Assembly (NCBI GenBank): GCA_020431825.1
Contig: JAGQHN010000019.1
Span: 1 to 57,201 of the forward strand
Origin: Trueperaceae bacterium
GTDB taxonomy: Bacteria > Deinococcota > Deinococci > Deinococcales > Trueperaceae
Direction of reading: 5' to 3'
DNA length: 57,201 nt
The notes below the pieces were generated by a model. The model saw nothing but the letters and a program-made list of their open reading frames with translations. It made no database searches and was not told where the DNA came from. Positions within the stretch are counted from its first letter, which is position 1. Each line of letters opens with the position of its first letter. Below are positions 1-7,879 of the stretch, in pieces. The translations under genes and the position numbers were made by a program.

Positions 1-261
1 GCTACTTCTATCGCGGCTTTTTGGCATGCGTATAGCTACTGGACCTATACCTGTCATCACTTCACGTTCTGGCAAATAACCATTGCGCACCACTACCTGA
101 CGATCATCAGGCATTTTCAAGTCCTGGTAGTTTGCGATAAATGCATCCATCTCTGCCTGAACTGCCTGCATGATAAGCCCTCTCGCTCCTGTTCTTAATA
201 GTTCACTCAAGGCATCTTCAAAGACTGGCATTTCAGCTTCTAAGCTTTTATTCTTTTCCAT
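1..261 (-). CDS. IS256 (Mutator) family transposase, N-terminal part, cut by window start
   Basis: Reading the minus strand from an ATG at 259-261 gives an open frame to the window edge (87 codons). The translation begins MEKNKSLEAEMPVFEDALSE and contains LLRTGARGLI, NGYLPEREV and GIGPVAIRMPKSRDRS. These are the conserved N-terminal segments of Mutator/IS256 transposases, which cut and paste an insertion sequence through an RNase-H-like DDE domain. That catalytic domain would lie outside the window. The frame has no CTCGAG site, unlike the surrounding chromosome. An AGGAG-like ribosome site (aaaggagcacgcct on the minus strand) precedes the ATG. The family call rests on motif recognition; whether the element is intact cannot be seen. 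Confidence 0.88.
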   Translation of the reverse strand, partial: MEKNKSLEAEMPVFEDALSELLRTGARGLIMQAVQAEMDAFIANYQDLKMPDDRQVVVRNGYLPEREVMTGIGPVAIRMPKSRDRSS

Positions 262-332
262 AGGCGTGCTCCTTTGTTTGTATCCAAACTTATCTAAGCA
301 GGGCACGCCGCCCTTTTTCAACTCATACACCA
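1..332 (-). mobile_element. Right-hand end of an IS256-type insertion sequence
   Basis: The transposase N-terminus is followed by about 70 nt of non-coding DNA ending in a segment that reads TGGTGTATGAGTTGAAAAAG on the minus strand near 312-332. This resembles the terminal inverted repeats of IS256 elements, which end close to the transposase start. The exact boundary is inferred from this resemblance; the other end and the target-site duplication are outside the window. The AT-rich gene at 352 starts immediately beyond, so the insertion may have removed its original promoter or 5' end. Confidence 0.5.
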
Positions 333-351
333 GAAATGAATATATCTCATT

Positions 352-1263
352 GTGGGAATTTATCAGTTAACCAATCATTTAAAGTTAGAGAGAGCTTCAG
401 AAGAAGATTACTTTGGAGAACATAGGGGGGTCCCAATGGTTATACACATTTTGAATCATGAGGGAGGTCAAGTACTTTTTCGTTTCAGGATAAAAAAGCG
501 GGACGAACCTTACACAATTAATTTGGACTCTGGATATAACCTGGACTTAGAAAAACATTATGCTTTTTTAAGTCTTTCAGAAGCAAATTCTTTAAGCCTC
601 GATAATTTAATGGAAATTCTCAATGATGCAATTATTCAGTTAGAAAAGACTGATTCCCTGTCCCCTGGTTGCTGTAATTTATGTTTGCAATTACGACCTC
701 TGCGACTACAGTATGAAAATGGGTCAATTGTTAAAATTTGTGAGAGCTGCTTAGCCCAAAAAAGAGAAGAGCGCGTTCAAGAAGTTGAAAAATTACGCCT
801 AACGCAATGGCCTTTTATGCCTACAGCTTTTCTTGCGGGAGCTTACACTGCCATGATTTGGATACTGGCTTGTTTGACCTATGACTGGTTTTTTGACATT
901 TATCTTGCCGGAGTAGATGAAATTTATGTCTCAGGATTTTTGATTAGTGCCTGCCTTGCTCTTATTGGTTTTGCAATTTTATTACCAGTAACTTTTGGGT
1001 TATCGCAGACTAAGCTTAGTTTTGACAATGATGCACCACTTATAACGAGCGTAATTTTGACTGCAGGTATGATTTTGGGAGACATAATTTACTGGTGTAT
1101 TTACTTGAAAACCATTAATATCCTGTTGGTTTTTTCGGTAGCGTTTCAACAAGCCTACCTTTATACAGCGGTAAAACTAGGGCTCTCTATTGGGGTTCTT
1201 ATTGTAATGCATATGTTTTTTTACCGTTCTCGATTACCTAATTTGCATATAGACAAGTCGTAA
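352..1263 (+). CDS. Hypothetical membrane protein with a CxxC...CxxC zinc-knuckle-like motif
   Basis: A 303-residue protein not recognised as a named family. The first 100 residues are soluble and acidic. C108-x2-C111 and C130-x2-C133 form a likely zinc-binding pair. Four hydrophobic segments follow at about 157-175, 192-215, 230-250 and 272-290, so the C-terminal half should be membrane embedded. The start is a GTG at 352 with no clear ribosome site; an in-frame stop lies at 337-339. As the IS256 end lies only about 20 nt upstream, the 5' end may have been truncated by insertion. The gene is clearly AT-rich compared with its neighbours and has no CTCGAG, both suggesting transfer. Function unknown. 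Confidence 0.6.
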   Translation: MGIYQLTNHLKLERASEEDYFGEHRGVPMVIHILNHEGGQVLFRFRIKKRDEPYTINLDSGYNLDLEKHYAFLSLSEANSLSLDNLMEILNDAIIQLEKTDSLSPGCCNLCLQLRPLRLQYENGSIVKICESCLAQKREERVQEVEKLRLTQWPFMPTAFLAGAYTAMIWILACLTYDWFFDIYLAGVDEIYVSGFLISACLALIGFAILLPVTFGLSQTKLSFDNDAPLITSVILTAGMILGDIIYWCIYLKTINILLVFSVAFQQAYLYTAVKLGLSIGVLIVMHMFFYRSRLPNLHIDKS

Positions 1264-1298
1264 ATGCCGAAACAGAATCTTCCAGGGTATCTTGAATT

Positions 1299-1709
1299 TT
1301 ATGATAATGGATGCCCTTTACTAAACTCAACCAAATCCCATAAATTGCCATAAAGGTCTTCAAATACAGCAACGGTGCCGTAATCAGCAACTTTTGGCTC
1401 ACGGATAAACCGGATGTCTTTTGCTTGCATATGCCTGTAATCACGCCAGAAATCATCGGTGGCAAGAAAAAGAAAGACCCGTCCTCCAGCCTGATTGCCA
1501 ATGAACTTTTCCTGTTCAGCATTGGAGGCTCTGGCAAGAAGAATTGAACATTCCTGACTGCTTGGCGGTGCCACGATGACCCAGCGCTTGTCTTGCTCGG
1601 GCTGATAGCTATCCTCGAGCAAGACAAAGTTTAGTTTCTGTGTATAAAAGGCGATGGCTTCATCATAATCTTTGACAAGTAGAGCAATATGGGCGAGTCG
1701 TTGACGCAT
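1299..1709 (-). CDS. VOC (glyoxalase/bleomycin-resistance) superfamily protein
   Basis: A 136-residue single-module VOC protein. The fold is built from beta-alpha-beta-beta-beta units that bind a divalent metal; family members are glyoxalases, dioxygenases or resistance proteins. H7 in LAHIALLVKDYDEAIAFY and E128 in GNLWDLVEF occupy the usual first and last metal-ligand positions, and AVFEDLYGN is the typical pre-C-terminal strand. The length is normal for a protein that dimerises to complete its site. The substrate cannot be told. The gene contains the first CTCGAG of the window (1614-1619) and is convergent with the AT-rich gene to its left, marking return to native DNA. Confidence 0.85.
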   Translation of the reverse strand: MRQRLAHIALLVKDYDEAIAFYTQKLNFVLLEDSYQPEQDKRWVIVAPPSSQECSILLARASNAEQEKFIGNQAGGRVFLFLATDDFWRDYRHMQAKDIRFIREPKVADYGTVAVFEDLYGNLWDLVEFSKGHPLS

Positions 1710-1755
1710 TACTTAGCTTAAACCTTGGTTTTGAAAAGATGTGATGTCTTTACAA

Positions 1756-3237
1756 TTAGTGCTGTTGGGCACTTAAAGTACTTAATTCGAGGGGTCCAAA
1801 AGAGACATTCCAGCGGCGTTCTATCTTGGCTTTTGTGCCTTCGAAATGAAAGCTCATGGTTAAGCTATGTGGCGTTTCTATAAAGCGCAAGCATAGTTGA
1901 AAAACCTCATCTTTGGTCCAGGCACCGCTGACACTTACCCTTGATTCACCATGATGGGTAAGCGACCCTCGCATCTGTGAGTAGGAGCTCGAGCCAGGTT
2001 TATCTTCGCTGTAGCCACCGGAAAGCTGTGCAAGACCTTCCGGGGTTTGCAGCTCGAGTTGCCAGTCACTCTGATTAAAGTCAAAGCGAAAGGCAGACAT
2101 TTGTGGCAGTGTGCCTCTGCCCTTTTCATCCTGATACTCATCGACCAGATAGGTTTTGCCCGAAACCGTTTGACTAATGGGTGAGCTTGCTTGACCTATA
2201 ACAGGCTCGAGTTTTGCCCTAGAAAGTTTGTCCTTCAAGCTTGCTTGAGCGTTTATGTTTGGCTCGAGTTCGCCTGTTTCAAAAGCTGGTAAGAGATGTT
2301 CCCAGGCCAGATCAAGTACATCCTGCATATTGATAACGGCACTGGTAATCGCCAGCACCGCATCATGCTTGGGCATAATCACGCAGTACTGACCAAATGC
2401 CCCGTCGCCCCGGTAGGTATCATGCTGACAGCGCCAGAACTGGTAGCCGTAGCCTTGCTGCCAGTCAATATTTTCTGAGGTACCTTTGTTTTCTATGTGC
2501 TTTTGGCTTGCTAGCTTGACCCAGCCTTTGGGTAAAAGGCGCTTGCCTTCCCAGATGCCATCCTGAAGGTAAAGCTGACCAAACTTGGCAATTGATTCGG
2601 TGACAACATGAAGACCACTAAAACCTTGAGTAATGCCATTTGGGGTTTCTAACCAGTATTTTTTGTTGATGCCCAGCGGTTTAAAGAGGCGGGGTTCTAA
2701 GTAATCAACCAGTTTTTCACCGGTAAGCTTTTGCAAAATAGCCGAGAGCATAAAGGTTGCGCCGCTGTTGTAGCAAAAAATGCTGCCGGGTGCTTCTTCG
2801 GGTAGTAGAGATAGGAAGCCTTTCACCGGATCATTAGGTGTTTGAGAAAGGATGTAGTCAGTCGTGTCGGTGCGGTGACCTGTGCCCATAGAGAGCAAGT
2901 GATGAACGGTCATGGCCTCTAAATGCGGATTTAGCTTTTCAGGGAGTTTGTCAGGAAAAAAAGAAATTACCTTATCATCAAGTTTAAGTAAGCCCTCGTC
3001 TACCGCCAAGCCAATCGCACTCGAGGTAAAGCTTTTACTTAAAGAATAAAGCAAATGAATTTTGTCGGGGCCATAAGGTGACCACCAACCCTCTGCCAGA
3101 ACTTTGCCGTGTCTGAGGAGCATAAGACTATGAAGCTCGAGGCCTTTTGCCTCTGCCCCTGCCAAAAATGCCAGCAGCGCCTCAGATGAAATGCCCTGAG
3201 CTTCGGGTGTACTACGTTCTAAAGAAATCGTTGCCAT
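1756..3237 (-). CDS. Serine hydrolase, beta-lactamase class C family
   Basis: A 493-residue penicillin-binding-protein-like hydrolase. The nucleophile motif S65-L-S-K68 lies in LLYSLSKSFTS, and a YNS triad lies in FCYNSGATF, a variant of the usual Y-x-N. The N-terminal 330 residues form the beta-lactamase fold. The last 140 residues are a separate beta-rich domain (from about 360) of a kind often found on esterase or peptidase members. No signal peptide is visible, so a cytoplasmic esterase or peptidase role is more likely than cell-wall work. The ATG is preceded by AAAGGA. It is the distal gene of a minus-strand run with the dehydrogenase, epimerase and VOC genes upstream. Confidence 0.85.
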   Translation of the reverse strand: MATISLERSTPEAQGISSEALLAFLAGAEAKGLELHSLMLLRHGKVLAEGWWSPYGPDKIHLLYSLSKSFTSSAIGLAVDEGLLKLDDKVISFFPDKLPEKLNPHLEAMTVHHLLSMGTGHRTDTTDYILSQTPNDPVKGFLSLLPEEAPGSIFCYNSGATFMLSAILQKLTGEKLVDYLEPRLFKPLGINKKYWLETPNGITQGFSGLHVVTESIAKFGQLYLQDGIWEGKRLLPKGWVKLASQKHIENKGTSENIDWQQGYGYQFWRCQHDTYRGDGAFGQYCVIMPKHDAVLAITSAVINMQDVLDLAWEHLLPAFETGELEPNINAQASLKDKLSRAKLEPVIGQASSPISQTVSGKTYLVDEYQDEKGRGTLPQMSAFRFDFNQSDWQLELQTPEGLAQLSGGYSEDKPGSSSYSQMRGSLTHHGESRVSVSGAWTKDEVFQLCLRFIETPHSLTMSFHFEGTKAKIERRWNVSFGPLELSTLSAQQH

Positions 3238-3244
3238 AAACGTC

Positions 3245-3346
3245 CTTTGTTGAAAAGTACCTGGTACCTAAAAGTAACTAGTACCTAGTGGAAAGTACTC
3301 AGTGGAAAGCGCCTGGTGACCTAACTGACCACTAGTCACTAGCCAC
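3245..3346. repeat. Intergenic degenerate repeat tract of the ACTTTCCACT / CTAGTCACTA type
   Basis: The gap between the serine hydrolase and the dehydrogenase is almost wholly made of short variants of one word: GTACCTGGTACCT, AACTAGTACCTAGTGGAAAG, CAGTGGAAAGCGCC, ACTAGTCACTAGCCACTT. AGTGGAAAG (reverse ACTTTCCACT) occurs twice. The same words recur at 5433-5489, 21428-21463 and 40793-40858, always between genes. No coding potential is seen. Confidence 0.6.
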
Positions 3347-4357
3347 TTAATTTGATGCTTCTACGCTGGCGGGTGCTACCCAACTGTTACTTGCTGCTGC
3401 CTTGTAAAACGCTTCCATAACGGCATTTTCATAGGCGGCTTCGCTGGCAGAAATAAGCGGTACGTCTTTACCCGCAAGCGCGTCGAAAAAGAGTTCAAAG
3501 GCATGAGACAGAGCTTCGGGTAAGTCTGTCCAGACTTCTTTTATGTCTGAGCCTTCGACATGCTGGCTTTGAAAATAAAGCTGATCACCCATGACGATGG
3601 CATGACCCTCGGTTCCACTAATCTGGAGTCTAAAGGGATGAACGGTATCAACCCAGCCTGCTGCCAGCGTGCCAATGGCGCCGTTCTTAAATTTCAGCAT
3701 ACCTTCGCCGGTTTCATCGCAGCCTTCGTAGCGTCCAGTAACAATATTCATCGAAGCGGTAACTGCTTCAACATCGCCCATGAGCCAGAGCAAAATATCT
3801 AAACTGTGAGCGCCTAAGTCGCCAAAGGCACCAACGCCAGCAATTTCAGGGTCAGCCATCCAGCGCCAGTCAGTGTCAAACCAGCCAGCCAGCGAGCCCT
3901 GGTGGCAGTTTGAGTGCCGAATACGGGTGATTTTGCCAAAATTCCCTTGCTCGATTTGCTCTTTGAGAAATTGGTGATAGGGAAAGCCGCGACTAAAAAA
4001 ACCTGTTTGGAAAATGAGTCCGGCATCATTGATGGCTTTCGCCATCAGGTAGGCATCACCTGAGGCAAAGCCCAGAGGCTTTTCTACGAACATATGCTTT
4101 TTAGCGTTGACAGCTGGCAAAACCAGATCTTCGTGTTTGTTGGTTTCTGAACAAATGATAACGGCATCTATGTCGCTATCTGCCAGAATGTCGTAAAGCT
4201 CAGCGGTTTCTGCGCCAAGCTGTTCGGCTGCTTTCTTGCCGCGCTCAGCATTATCATCCCAGACATATTTCACCCTGACGTCAGGGCGATCATTCATACG
4301 TTTAATAAAGTTGGGGGCGTGGATATGGGCAGCGCTTAAGAGGGCTACGGTTGGCAT
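3347..4357 (-). CDS. Gfo/Idh/MocA family NAD(P)-dependent dehydrogenase
   Basis: A 336-residue oxidoreductase of the glucose-fructose oxidoreductase / inositol dehydrogenase family, which oxidises or reduces sugars, inositols and their acids. The N-terminal Rossmann domain has an atypical glycine stretch (VALLSAAHIHAPNF instead of GxGxxG). The catalytic-lysine motif EKP is intact at residues 92-94 (MFVEKPLGF). GAFGDLGAHSLDILLWL is the usual helix of the C-terminal substrate domain, with the family's D-x3-H arrangement. The ATG is preceded by GGAGA. It lies in the same direction as the downstream serine hydrolase and upstream aldose epimerase, suggesting a carbohydrate operon. The substrate is not predictable from sequence. 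Confidence 0.88.
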   Translation of the reverse strand: MPTVALLSAAHIHAPNFIKRMNDRPDVRVKYVWDDNAERGKKAAEQLGAETAELYDILADSDIDAVIICSETNKHEDLVLPAVNAKKHMFVEKPLGFASGDAYLMAKAINDAGLIFQTGFFSRGFPYHQFLKEQIEQGNFGKITRIRHSNCHQGSLAGWFDTDWRWMADPEIAGVGAFGDLGAHSLDILLWLMGDVEAVTASMNIVTGRYEGCDETGEGMLKFKNGAIGTLAAGWVDTVHPFRLQISGTEGHAIVMGDQLYFQSQHVEGSDIKEVWTDLPEALSHAFELFFDALAGKDVPLISASEAAYENAVMEAFYKAAASNSWVAPASVEASN

Positions 4358-4380
4358 AGGGTCTCCTTTATGACCAGAAT

Positions 4381-5424
4381 TTAAGCAAAGCTGTAGGGTG
4401 CTTTGGGAAAGCGGAACAGGGTAGTGTGGCGATAAGTCTCACCAGGGTGCAAAATGCTCTTGGCAAAGTTGGGCTGATTGGGGTTGTCAGGAAAGTGCTG
4501 GGTCTCGAGGCAAAAGCCCATGCGGTAGTCATATGTTTGCCCGTTACGACCTGGGATTTTGGGCATCATATTGCCCGAGTAAAACTGCACGCCTGGTTCA
4601 GTGGTGTAGACCTCTAAGCCTTTGGCGGTTTTGGGGTCTCTTGCAGCCGCAACTAACTTGAGCTCAGTACCCTCTTTCAGCACAAAATTATGGTCATAGC
4701 CACCCCCACGTTTTAACTGTTCATCCTCCTGACTTATGTCCTGACCTATGGGTTTGGGGGTAGTAAAATCAAAAGGAGTGCCAGCAACGGGGCGGAGTTC
4801 CCCTGTGGGAATAAGCCCAGCGTCTACGGGGGTATAGGCCTCTGCAGCCAGCTTAATTTCATGATCTAAGATGGTGCCATCATTTGCCAGATTAAAGTAG
4901 GTGTGATTGGTCAGGTTAAGAAGGGTGGATTTGTTAGTCTGAGCCTCATAGTGAAGCTCGAGCCCATCTTCTTTCAGCGAGTAAGTGACGCTAACTTGCA
5001 GTTCTCCTGGGTAGCCCTCTTCACCATCTGGACTGGTGTAGCTTAGCTTTAGGCTGTCACCTTTGGCTTCTGCTTTCCAGAGCTGTTTATCAAAACCGAC
5101 ATTGCCCCCGTGCAAATGATTTTCGCCGTTGTTTTGTGCCAGTTGATAGCTCTGCCCAACAAGCTCAAAACGACCCTGTGCAATACGGTTGGCAAAACGC
5201 CCGGTAATGCAACCAAAATAAGGACTATACTCGAGGTAGTCCTTTAAGCTGTCAAAACCCAAAACAACTTCACCCATAACGCCGTTAGCATCCGGTGTTT
5301 TTACCGAATTAATAATGCCACCGTAGCTTAATATCTGAACGCTTAAATAGTCATTGGATAGCGTGTAGCGCTCAACCTCACGCCCGTCAGGCAATTGACC
5401 AAAAGATTCTTTAGTGATGCTCAA
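4381..5424 (-). CDS. galM: Aldose 1-epimerase (mutarotase)
   Basis: A 347-residue enzyme that interconverts alpha and beta anomers of aldoses such as galactose and glucose. Catalytic residues are visible: H103 in ENHLHGG, H174 in LTNHTYFNL as general acid, and E307 in GFCLETQHFPD as general base. PGVQFYSGN and the terminal GETYRHTTLFRF segment complete the family pattern. Length matches bacterial GalM. The start is a TTG at 5424, chosen because CAGGAG lies 8-9 nt upstream and homologous proteins begin near this point. It is followed 23 nt later by the Gfo/Idh/MocA gene. No other Leloir-pathway genes are nearby, so it may serve a general sugar operon rather than galactose alone. Confidence 0.93.
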   Translation of the reverse strand: MSITKESFGQLPDGREVERYTLSNDYLSVQILSYGGIINSVKTPDANGVMGEVVLGFDSLKDYLEYSPYFGCITGRFANRIAQGRFELVGQSYQLAQNNGENHLHGGNVGFDKQLWKAEAKGDSLKLSYTSPDGEEGYPGELQVSVTYSLKEDGLELHYEAQTNKSTLLNLTNHTYFNLANDGTILDHEIKLAAEAYTPVDAGLIPTGELRPVAGTPFDFTTPKPIGQDISQEDEQLKRGGGYDHNFVLKEGTELKLVAAARDPKTAKGLEVYTTEPGVQFYSGNMMPKIPGRNGQTYDYRMGFCLETQHFPDNPNQPNFAKSILHPGETYRHTTLFRFPKAPYSFA

Positions 5425-5432
5425 AAGGAACT

Positions 5433-5489
5433 CCTGTGAAAGTGGAAAGTTAATAATGATCAGTGGTTAGGGAATAGGGGATAGAGGGG
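5433..5489. repeat. Intergenic degenerate ACTTTCCACT repeat, second copy
   Basis: Between galM and the VOC gene, the sequence AAAGTGGAAAGTTAATAATG then ATCAGTGGTTAGGGAATAGG is the reverse complement of words seen at 21428-21463 (AACTTTCCACT, CTAACCACT, CCCTAT). It is too short and degenerate for an ORF and has no stem suitable for a terminator. Confidence 0.5.
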
Positions 5490-5903
5490 TTACTTTTCTT
5501 CAAAGAATTCGATGATTTCGCCGCACGGACCTTTGAAAAAGGCTATGGTGGCCTCGAGTCCGCCCAAATTGACGTCTTTAGGTTCAACGGTGATTTCGTA
5601 GCCAGCCTGTCTCACGTGTTCGGTGGCAGCTTTCGCATCGCTGGTAGCAAGGGCAATGTGGGTGATGGGGTAATTTAGCGCTTCGGCAGGGTCATCGGGG
5701 TTGGGTTCAAACAGTTCTATGTGGCTGCCATCGCCAATATCTAAAAGCATAATTTTTTGCTTTTCGCTGCCAAAGGTGGAACGCTCTTTCATACCTAGAA
5801 CATCGCGGTAAAGTTTTAACGACTCATCCCAATTTTTGGTCATGACCGCAATATGGTGAGAGCCGCAGCCTTTAATGGTGCTGTTTTTCGTGCCAATTGG
5901 CAT
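5490..5903 (-). CDS. VOC family protein, lactoylglutathione-lyase-like
   Basis: A 137-residue VOC protein. H17 in GSHHIAVMTKNWDESLKLY and E132 in CGEIIEFFEEK sit at metal-ligand positions, and YPITHIALATSDAKAA supplies the middle histidine. The pattern is closest to glyoxalase I or methylmalonyl-CoA epimerase-like members; the exact reaction is uncertain. The start ATG has a strong ribosome site (AGGAGGT 6 nt upstream). It is the first gene of the minus-strand run VOC-galM-Gfo/Idh-serine hydrolase, and a TATAAT box lies about 30 nt upstream, so it likely carries the operon promoter. Confidence 0.85.
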   Translation of the reverse strand: MPIGTKNSTIKGCGSHHIAVMTKNWDESLKLYRDVLGMKERSTFGSEKQKIMLLDIGDGSHIELFEPNPDDPAEALNYPITHIALATSDAKAATEHVRQAGYEITVEPKDVNLGGLEATIAFFKGPCGEIIEFFEEK

Positions 5904-5931
5904 TACTTACCTCCTGTGTACATAAGAAGGT

Positions 5932-5937
5932 ATTATA
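5932..5937 (-). promoter_or_regulatory. Candidate -10 box (TATAAT) for the VOC-galM operon
   Basis: On the minus strand TATAAT is exact, 28 nt before the ATG at 5903, leaving room for the AGGAGGT ribosome site. No convincing -35 box lies at the usual distance (CTCATT at 17 nt), so activation by a regulator is possible. Confidence 0.4.
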
Positions 5938-6004
5938 CCCATTAGCTTAAAGAGAATGAGCAGGTAGGCCCAACTGTGAAATTGGGTTACCGTTTGGAGG
6001 CATC

Positions 6005-6853
6005 ATGCATTTTTCACAGGGTAAAGTTTCACAGGGTAAAGCCCGCTACTCGGTTTCAACCTGGAGTTTGCACCGTGAACTTGGCGACCCGGGCCTGTAC
6101 GGTCCTGATTTAGGAGATAAGGTTCCTGAGTTTGGCTATGAACGGGGTCAGCTAAGTTTGCTCGAGCTTCCTGAAAAGATTGCCCAGTTTGGTATTCATA
6201 CCCTTGAGATTGTTCACTTTCATCTGCCCAGTCGTGACCTGGCCTATCTGGACGAACTAAGGGCCGCCATAGAAAATGCCAATGTTGAGCTGTTTTCGCT
6301 GCTGATAGATTCAGGTGACATAACGGATCCTAATGAGGGTGAGCGCCACAAAGACTGGATTGCGGGTTGGCTCGAGGTTGCTCATCATCTGGGTAGTCGT
6401 CATGCCAGAGTGGTTGCCGGTAAACAGGAACCAAGAAAAGAAACGATTGCCTTAAGTATTGAGCGGCTAAGCGAACTTGCTGACAGGGCAGAGGCGCTGG
6501 GTCTCAGGCTCATGACCGAAAATTGGTTGACGCTGGCAAATAGTCCTGAGGTCGTCACTCAGCTTATGGAGGGTCTTGAGGGCCGAGTTGGGCTTTGTTT
6601 TGACTTTGGTAACTGGCGAGGTGAAGAGAAATACCGTCAGCTCGAGCAAATTGCTCAGTACGCCGAATCCTGTCATACCAAAGGTTTTTTTTATAATGGG
6701 ATTTTAGACAAAGATGACTATGTAAAATGCCTCGAGATAACCAAACAGGCAGGGTTTTCTGGCCCTTATACCCTTATTTTTGATAGCGAGAAACCAGGAG
6801 AATGGGAAGGGCTTAAGACCGAAATGGCAGTCGTTGAGCATTATCTAGGCTAA
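6005..6853 (+). CDS. Sugar phosphate isomerase/epimerase family TIM barrel
   Basis: A 282-residue protein of the xylose-isomerase-like / AP-endonuclease-2 barrel. Members isomerise or epimerise sugars, inosose or hydroxypyruvate using a metal held by Glu, Asp, His and Glu. Matching segments are E68 in HTLEIVHFHLPS, LMTENWLT, VGLCFDFGNW, SCHTKGFF and YTLIFDSE. GGAGG lies 5 nt before the ATG at 6005, which fixes the start, although the first 10 residues look dispensable. It diverges from the VOC-galM operon and is followed 5 nt later by a nucleotidyltransferase gene. Together with the neighbouring dehydrogenases it suggests catabolism of an uncommon sugar or polyol. Confidence 0.82.
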   Translation: MHFSQGKVSQGKARYSVSTWSLHRELGDPGLYGPDLGDKVPEFGYERGQLSLLELPEKIAQFGIHTLEIVHFHLPSRDLAYLDELRAAIENANVELFSLLIDSGDITDPNEGERHKDWIAGWLEVAHHLGSRHARVVAGKQEPRKETIALSIERLSELADRAEALGLRLMTENWLTLANSPEVVTQLMEGLEGRVGLCFDFGNWRGEEKYRQLEQIAQYAESCHTKGFFYNGILDKDDYVKCLEITKQAGFSGPYTLIFDSEKPGEWEGLKTEMAVVEHYLG

Positions 6854-6858
6854 CTGTA

Positions 6859-7728
6859 GTGACTGACCTTGATTTTACAGGCCTTCCTGAATTGCCTCAG
6901 GTACCTTATCTCAAAAAAGTAGTCGAAACCTTATGGCAGGACTCGAGCCTTATTGCTGTCTGGCTGGGTGGCAGTCTGGCACGGGGCGCAGGGGATAAAT
7001 ACAGTGATCTCGATTTGCGCATCGCAGTAAAAGAAGAGGAGCTTGCTGATTGGGAAAATCGTGGGCTCGAGGCTTATTTTGCGGGGGGCATCTTATCTCA
7101 GCATACAATGAAGTTTGGCGCACCGATTTTGCATCATTTGCTGGTGGCAAATGGCGATATTTATGACCTCTATATTCAAAGCACCGAGACAGCCCTTTCA
7201 TCCGAAGCAAGGCTCATTTTTGCCTGTCGGGACGAGGCATTTTTAGCTAAGCTGGAAACCCCAGCCACCGATCCGACAGTCGTTTACCAGGAGGCCAAAG
7301 CCGAGGAGATCAAAACGCTTTTGGACTTTTACTGGCTCAATGCCCATAAGCACCGCAAAGGCTTACACCGTGATTTAAATCTGCTTATCTGGGAAGGCTT
7401 AAATCTGTTTCGTCCGGTTTTACTTCGTTTGCATTACATAGAGGAAACGGGCAAAGATTGTGGCGATTTGCGGCGCAGTACCATTCATGCTATGACCCCG
7501 GTGGTTAGGGTTTTGCAGGCTGCAGAAGATCAGGAATTCAGGGCGGTTGTAAGTTCTGAAACGCTAACGCTGGAAGACCAGCTTTCAGCGATTAGTGCTT
7601 TAAATATGGCAGTGTCTCAAGTTGGACGCAGGCTTGCGCAGCGGTATGGTTTTGCCTACCCTGAAGCTTTAGAGGAGCTGGTTACAGATCAGTGGGATGC
7701 CTATGTACAGCAAGCGAGAGGAGTTTAG
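6859..7728 (+). CDS. Nucleotidyltransferase-domain protein (polymerase-beta fold)
   Basis: A 289-residue protein. Residues 30-60 carry the polymerase-beta-type catalytic signature: G38-S39 in WLGGSLARGAG, then D50-x-D52 in YSDLDLRI. This matches aminoglycoside nucleotidyltransferase-like and related standalone transferases. The remainder (residues 140-285) is alpha helical and resembles the C-terminal helical domain of such enzymes. The start is GTG at 6859, 5 nt after the isomerase stop, consistent with translational coupling. The acceptor is unknown: a small molecule, protein or tRNA are all possible. Its operon partner is a sugar isomerase-like protein, so modification of a sugar-derived compound is one option. 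Confidence 0.78.
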   Translation: MTDLDFTGLPELPQVPYLKKVVETLWQDSSLIAVWLGGSLARGAGDKYSDLDLRIAVKEEELADWENRGLEAYFAGGILSQHTMKFGAPILHHLLVANGDIYDLYIQSTETALSSEARLIFACRDEAFLAKLETPATDPTVVYQEAKAEEIKTLLDFYWLNAHKHRKGLHRDLNLLIWEGLNLFRPVLLRLHYIEETGKDCGDLRRSTIHAMTPVVRVLQAAEDQEFRAVVSSETLTLEDQLSAISALNMAVSQVGRRLAQRYGFAYPEALEELVTDQWDAYVQQARGV

Positions 7729-7879
7729 CTTTTTTAAAAAGGCATGCTTTGTGGCCGAATTTCTACTAGCGTTAGCCAGCCGCTTGATTTTTAAGCACAG
7801 GCGTTGAAAACTAGGCGCTAAGCAAAACGATATTCTCGCCCACGGAGTGCCCAAGTTTACTCCTGTTTAGCGAAGGGAA

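Noticed and set aside
1238..1627. 129-residue minus-strand frame
   Set aside because: Shadow of the VOC gene at 1299-1709, which has recognisable motifs.
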